DNA of 64,000 nucleotides, taken from assembly GCA_017591395.1 (NCBI GenBank), contig WEDG01007181.1:1-64000 (forward strand). The letters run 5' to 3'. The notes under the pieces are model-generated. The model did not search any database. It was not told where the DNA came from and saw only the letters and a program-made list of their open reading frames with translations. Each line of letters begins with the position of its first letter. The stretch's first letter is position 1. The DNA is from Schistocephalus solidus (lineage: Eukaryota; Platyhelminthes; Cestoda; Diphyllobothriidea; Diphyllobothriidae). A program made the position numbers and the translations under genes. Shown one piece after another: positions 58,181 to 64,000 of the stretch.

Positions 58181-58980
58181 GAGTTCAACGCATTGTGAGG
58201 ATATATGCCCTCAAATCTTCCACACGAAAACTAATTAAACTTCTGTACCACTCACACAAGTTCGAAAGAATGTATGAACGGACATAATGAAAAAAAAGTA
58301 CAAATAACGTGTCAACCAAACATTTTAAACTGCCTCCCACGACTGTTAGCCTCTACTCTTCCGAAACTGGCGTGAAACTTAGGAATTCCAACCGAAATCC
58401 ATAGTTTTTTCACGCTGCAAATTTTGTTTACTATTAGAATGCCTTCCTGTGATCGAAAGTCTGATCTGCTTGTAAATTATTAATATCCCGTGACACAGTC
58501 ATCCGTGTTTGAAAGCATAGTTATCCAAAGCCAAATTTGCCATGGTTTATGGCAGCGGCACTTTAAAGGCATTCCTCCCAGTAAATTGAATAGTGTGTTC
58601 TAGCAATTGAAACTGTCATGGTTTAGCACTTTCTTCAGACTTTCAAAGACATTCCTTAGTTCCAGTGTGCTGTGTTTTAAAAGGGCTCGTAAAAACTTCA
58701 AAGCATTTCGCAACAAATATTATCAGGGCCTTGAAAAGTTAACTGAACTTCAAAGGCTTAAAGATAAATTTGTAAACAAAGCAAGGCTAACCGCAGACTA
58801 CAGCATGTCTGAGAACACGTGAGGCAGCTCGACACGACCCCACTCTTGCTCGTCTTTATAACTTCCCTGAAAAGCTGACATCAACCGGACTGGGAGGCGG
58901 TCACCGCAGTGGGTGACAGAGTCCTCAAAAGCCCGCAAATTTCACGAAGCTCGGCACCTTGGGGCAAAAAAGGCACTATT
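58181..58980. other. No gene recognised
   Basis: A plus-strand frame at 58607-58822 is lysine- and phenylalanine-rich and has no motif. Nothing else supported. Confidence 0.4.
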
Positions 58981-59037
58981 TGTGGTAGTGGTGTTGGTGG
59001 TGCTGGTGCTGGTTGTGGTGGTGGTGGTGGTGGTTGC
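58981..59037 (+). repeat. GGT/GTT trinucleotide microsatellite
   Basis: ggtagtggtgttggtggtgc continuing into a ggtggtggtggtggtgg run. It adjoins the family E fragment. Confidence 0.85.
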
Positions 59038-59044
59038 CCTCCAG

Positions 59045-59240
59045 TTACCATCTCCCATCTTCGGTCTTCTTAATTCTATATTGACAACGGGCCCAGGTGG
59101 GGAGTGGAACAGAGAGTGAGGTAGATGCAATTCAAGTGTACTCGCACTATAATCCAGCGCGTCACCTTCCCTGCACCACCTTATTGTGTAGCATACTGTG
59201 GACATCGTCGAAATCGACTATGGAACTGTCTATGGTGGTG
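59045..59240 (+). repeat. Short repeat family E, diverged 3' fragment
   Basis: accatctcccatcttcggtc, ttcttaattctat, gagagtgaggtagatgcaat and gcatactgtggacatcgtcg align with the 45140-45310 part of the plus copy. The 5' part is absent. Confidence 0.6.
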
Positions 59241-62200
59241 GTGGCGTCGATACATAAGATGCATGTAGCACCAAGGAAAGGTCACCTTGGGGCAATGTTG
59301 GATTGGACGTGTGGGATATTCCATTATAATCATCACCAAAGAAGCTCTGCAGGGAACTGCCTTAGGCGTAATGTTCGGAGACTAACACTCAAAGAGAAAG
59401 CCCAGGCTTTGGCTGGTAATTCTGCAAGTTGACTTACTTACTAAGAATTGTTGAAGCTACATCACCATGGCCATGAAAACTCGGCATTCAGACGGAGAAT
59501 GAGTAAATTCAATCCCTGCCTAGGCACTTTCGTAAGCCTACGACCCCCTGTATATATAACACCAGAGCAGTTTATGGCCACATACGATAGACAATTTGCT
59601 CTCACGTGTATGTCGACCGCACGCGTCGTCAGCACCCTACCCGCTTTCGTAAACTGCCAGTCGAGACAACTCCCTATTCATCGTTGGCATGCCTTCACTT
59701 TAAAACAGACATCAGTTCGACTGAAATTCCACTGAACTTGTCAACATGGCCTGAAATTACAGCGGGGAATACTCTGTTTATTTTGGATTAAGGAGTGAAT
59801 CCGAAACGTCAGGCGAATAAAACTCTTGTTTTATTGAGCGAGTTGACGTCAAGTTGGTGCCCACTACGGGCACCTACGAGCAACTTCCCAGAAATCTATT
59901 CCACAGTCAGACAACTGAGACTAACAGATTGCCTGTGGCCTACAAAGCAGATCAACTACCTCTCCAGTTTTCGCATCCACAGGTCGGAAGACCTGATTTT
60001 AGCCCCTCCCCTCCAGCTGGCACATCAGCACGCAAAATAGGTTTATCGATGGTGCGATGTCTGAAAACGGGTTATTGTCCACCAATCGAATTATCGTTAG
60101 GCAGCCTCCGAGTTTCGGGAAAACTTTCCTGACATCACCCAGGATTCACCACAATCACTGAACAACGCGAAATCACTGTTTTTTTCATTTCAAATGCTAC
60201 CTCGTAGAACTACCATCCGTCTGTTGAAAGACCTCCGTTCTCGAAAACGTTTGATTTTTCGAAACTTCTAGATAATTGAGGTTATCGAGAATGCAAGAGT
60301 TTCCTGTTTTTACCTGAAGACGTTGGAAAGCCAAGTTAGTGGAGTAGAAAGCCTTGGTAAAACAAGACGTCTGGGGGGAAGAGCCTCTGCTAACTTTAGT
60401 AGTTAAAATCTAGGGACTTCTGAAATAATGGGAACAATATCCAAGAAGCAAAGCCTTGGTGAGTTAAAATCATGAGTAAGACAGAGTTATTCTAAAAATC
60501 AACGCATCTCAGCCTGGTGAAAAAAGGTAAATTAAGGGCTTCATAAAACATCCATAAGGGATCATCTAGGTACGTTCACACCCGACAGACGATGCAAGGA
60601 GTAGTGCAATGGTGTGCATACATAATTTAATTTGTGTGCAGACCCTCCCAGCGCTTTGAAGTAGCTTCCGGTAAGAATCGCAGTTTGACTTTGAGTACAT
60701 AAAGGGAGAGGTTTTGGGAAAATAGTTGTTGCAGCCCGATTCTTCTAGCAGATCATAGGAAAACTTTTAACTTAAAAAACTGATATTTACCAGTAAACTT
60801 AAGTTGGGCGTTTATATAAAATATAAATTGTAAGTTTTAATCTACAAGTAAATATAATCGAACCTATAACGGGCTGATTTACTAGGACAGGTTATAACTT
60901 TCAGAATATCGGAATGACAGTAGTAAACTGATTATTAACATTCATATCAGCGATTGATGTCAGCTATAGTTGATAAGCCCAGCGAAGGTTTCGAAAAAAG
61001 AGTATTTTGACAACCTTTTTATGGTTTGGAACCCGTAGTTCAGTGAATTGACAATAACGAAAAGTCCTTCACCTTTTTTCCGATGAAAAACAACCTTACA
61101 AAATGCGTTATAACAGCAGATGTACATGCAACACAGTAAAATGATCGACAGTTAACGGTTGTGTAAATCTCCATTTAACATTATTGCGAGGATGGTGGGA
61201 AATTTTCCACAGGTTTCACATTTTCTGTAGGTCGACACAGTACCTGTTACGTTCTCAGGCTGTGCGCTGTTCTCGCAGATAAGCGCATAACTGGGTGCCA
61301 TTTCGCACGGAATGGAACTATTAACAACCCTTGAAAATGGACACATCAAACGGGAACAGAGTTTATAAGCACGATGTTCAGTTTATTGTTGACAGAGAGC
61401 GAGAAGACATGGTTTAGGTTGTGCAGCAGACGACTGCTAAAGCAACACTAAAAACCCCAAATAAACGTTCGACACTGAAGCCTGCCGATAGGACAAAGTC
61501 TGAGATGGCAAATCATTGTGATTTAATCCACATTTAGAAACTTCTAGGTTATTTCGCATCAAGTGCCTAACTAGTGACTGGGAATAATTTAAATACTTTA
61601 ATACATCGAAAGTTCTCACCTGGTCTTGACAATGCTTATAAAGATGTTAAAATTAGTCATTAGCGTGTTACGGAACGAATGTGGGACCAAGCAAATGAAT
61701 GGAATCCCACCCAAGCACACGAACAAGACGGCTTCAAAACGGACGTCATTCAGTGAGTTTTAAAGGGTAGGCAAAAGTTCACGGGACGCTTTGAGATTCA
61801 GCAGTGTGAACATGTGGCCCGCTTAGTCAACATGCATCCATACACTGACAGTTCGGCTAAATGAGACAATTTTACTCAAAAAGAAGCCATCGTGTAATGA
61901 GACTGCGCTGTTTACTTGATCGTCGATAGTTGCGTAGATTTACTTAGGTCGGAATCAATCCCGATTGGAAAATGAAATAGAATCGTACCGTAATAAAGGC
62001 GGCTTTGCTCTACATGCGTGCGAAAGGTAAATAGTTCAATTTCTTAACCTTAATCCTAACCTTACCAATAACCCGAAGCTTAAACCTAAACTTAATTTCC
62101 CTTGAATTCAGCGTAAATTTAATTACATTCCCGGCCGTTCCTTTTCCCGTGTCCTGGCCGGAGACTATATAACCAAGCTCTGTTGTTACCTAGTTTTGTA

Positions 62201-63036
62201 TAAATGAAACACGTATCACAAAGCAGCTTACAACTATTACTTATCCTCCGTCACTTCAGACTTCTCATACTTTAGGAAGGCTTGATTAGATCAGTCTCAG
62301 ATTCCAACCTCTTACTTGAGTGTTAGAGATTAACTCTCCGAAGCAATTAGCCGGCAGCTAATTGGATTACGCACAACGCGGCATGTGTTCGACCCCGACA
62401 AGTGAAATCCCATGTGCTGCCGGAGAATCATTATCGAATGTCAGGCTTTCAGAAAACTAGATTATTGTTTTCTTTTAACCTTCAGTTAAGTAAATTAGCA
62501 TTTTGTTGAGGAAAGCAAAGGATGTCTAATTCAGGTCCCCCACGCGTCATTTTCTGGGTTCTAGGTCAAATAAAGTGGGCTCTAGTCTCAGGGAGGAAGT
62601 TGTCCTCACACGAGGTTGACAAGTGCTGTGTGTCAACACTTTGTAATGCCGTGTCGCCGGATAGATCTTCGGCGTTGATGCGTCGGTATTCCTAGTTAAC
62701 TCCGAAGATGTGGAGGAAATTACTATGCCAAGAAGGGGACAAAAACAAATACGGGTCGACCGTAGAACATCGGTGATTGGCAAGGTGCCCGGCAGAAATA
62801 TTGAATGAAAGGGGGCGAAAACAAATGTCAAGCCAAGGACGGCTTGCTGAAACTAGGTCGACAGGGCGGTTGGAAAACCAAGCATAGGATGCGTTAACTA
62901 AGGCTCATAATCATGACTTCCAGCACAAAGAAAACCCAACTAGCATTAGTAAAGAAGGAAAGGATGCGTAAGATGCCAAACTAGGCGCCTATCCTAGAGG
63001 TGGCGAGAACACCATCCTGCATGGCTAAATAAAGGC
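59241..63036. other. No gene recognised
   Basis: Several short frames (59448-60132, 61152-61349, 62547-62831) lack motifs. 62040-62100 contains irregular cttaaccttaatcctaacct-like words, not a regular telomeric array. No exon of the beta-mannosidase gene was recognised. Confidence 0.4.
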
Positions 63037-63260
63037 ATGGTAAAGTCCAGCTCGAGGGCAATTGTGGCTCATTTGGTAGACAGCAGTCACCGAGTAGACG
63101 TCAACCAAGCATTCCGAGTAATCTATAAAGTGCCCACGAAACACCCCAAGTTCCTGCGTCAGCGGATGCTTGCGACGGCAGAGGCAGTGGCCATACGGTC
63201 GACCAACCCAACTTTGTGCTCGCAAAAAGCATTTGTAGTGGCCCTAAGGCTCCCTTGGCC
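63037..63260 (+). pseudogene. Possible PLE-type endonuclease C-terminal fragment
   Basis: The plus frame reads IVAHLVDSSHRVDVNQAFRV, IYKVPTKHPKFLRQRMLATA, EAVAIRSTNPTLCSQKAFVV and ALRLPWP. The pattern (a histidine near the start, an EAxAIR block and an LCxQK block before LPWP) looks like the tail of GIY-YIG-bearing retroelements of flatworms. The nuclease core is missing. I hold this weakly. Confidence 0.35.
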
Positions 63261-64000
63261 GAAAACAAACTCAGCATCTGAGTTCACCCCTCCCACCACG
63301 TCACGTCACAGCGACGAAGCAGTAACCCTTCCCCATGCCCTCCTCACCCCTCGCTCCTATAGGACTAGACTATAACCCCAGACCTCTGAACACCTTCAAC
63401 ACTCTCCCCCTTACTGCACATTGGATGTTTAAACCTTTGTTAATCTACCCTCCATTACGTTATTGTAAAGACCTGATGATGAATAATCGAAAAGCGTACG
63501 TGCGCCAAACTCGATTTCTTAAATGCTTATAATGGTACTCTAGCGACCTTTTGTGCCCTGAGTGGACTTTTCATGTTCCACGAGAATTGTGAGAAACTCT
63601 ATTCCAGGATTTCGCGATCTTAATGAAGGACAACGCCGACTGCTTGTATCTAGTGATGGATTCGAGGGAGAGTCCGAAGTGCCGGTCTAGTAAAGCTCTT
63701 GTTCCAGTTATCGTGTTTCCTTTTACAGGAAGGGCATTTAAGGAAAAAAGCCAATGTTCAGGTTAAGAAAAAACTAAGAGGTGCCAACTTGAGGAATCAA
63801 ATGCGGACATTTAAATTTGAAGACGTTAAAGAACGCGGCATCCAATAGTCTGGTTTATATTCTTGCGTGCATCATTTCCTATCCACAATGTCTCGCTTTC
63901 TGGATTCTTAACCAAGCAGTAGGGAGAATTGTCACCTGATTCGATGACGAGCATGAGCATCATTTTAAAGAATATTTTAACCTCTTGTTTCAACGCAATA
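63261..64000. other. No gene recognised
   Basis: A cctgatgatgaataatcgaa word at 63471-63490 could belong to the 3' flank of the preceding fragment. Nothing else supported. Confidence 0.4.

Noticed and set aside
62040..62100. Interstitial telomeric repeat (taaccc-like words), also near 52600-52680
   Set aside because: The words vary in length and spacing and there is no regular hexamer array.
1..64000. CRISPR array, bacterial operons or phage modules
   Set aside because: The sequence is eukaryotic in every region that I can read; no regularly spaced repeats of CRISPR type were seen.

Overview
The window looks like a repeat-dense intergenic and intronic stretch of a flatworm genome, most likely a tapeworm of the diphyllobothriidean type (inferred from the retroelement families and from tRNA-derived SINEs of a kind seen in such genomes). 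It is clearly eukaryotic. There are GT-AG exons, many decayed reverse transcriptases and tRNA-headed short repeats, and no operon structure, ribosome-binding sites or CRISPR arrays.

The only host gene I can support is a beta-mannosidase (glycoside hydrolase family 2, MANBA type) on the + strand. Two exons are visible, at 32111-32426 and 57086-57378. They join in phase 0 across a 24,659-bp intron. The acid/base glutamate is in the first exon and the nucleophile glutamate in the second. Upstream and downstream exons were not recognised here.

Left part (1-26640): a nested pile of transposons. A head-to-tail Penelope-like element (PLE) tandem at 1944-9264 has three ~265-bp pseudo-LTRs spaced about 2.9 kb apart once a CR1-like insertion (6829-8089) is removed. 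A third PLE copy (10835-13174) is cut by a 302-bp tandem SINE dimer. A CR1/Jockey-like LINE, here called family B, occurs in at least six copies on both strands. One B copy (19218-22693) splits the gag gene of a Ty3/gypsy-like element (18873-19217 and 22694-23275), and another B copy follows that gag. A second CR1-like LINE (family C) and a second PLE endonuclease remnant close this part.

Middle (26641-32110): AT-rich sequence with diverged copies of an unclassified repeat (family G), an inverted pair of tRNA-like SINE ends, and one unidentified GC-richer segment.

Intron (32427-57085): two inverted copies of an RTE-like LINE, family D (33655-37600 + and 47995-52110 -). The second copy keeps a C-terminal open frame with three C2H2 zinc fingers. 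Between them lie a decayed CACTA/Tnp2-like DNA transposase, SINE pieces, and copies of a short repeat (family E) that shares its leader with family D.

Right part (57379-64000): SINE pieces, a GGT microsatellite, a family E fragment, a possible PLE endonuclease fragment and otherwise featureless DNA. All mobile-element genes appear dead: frameshifts, stops or changed catalytic residues were found in every copy examined. Element boundaries are by-eye estimates, good to perhaps 10-50 bases.
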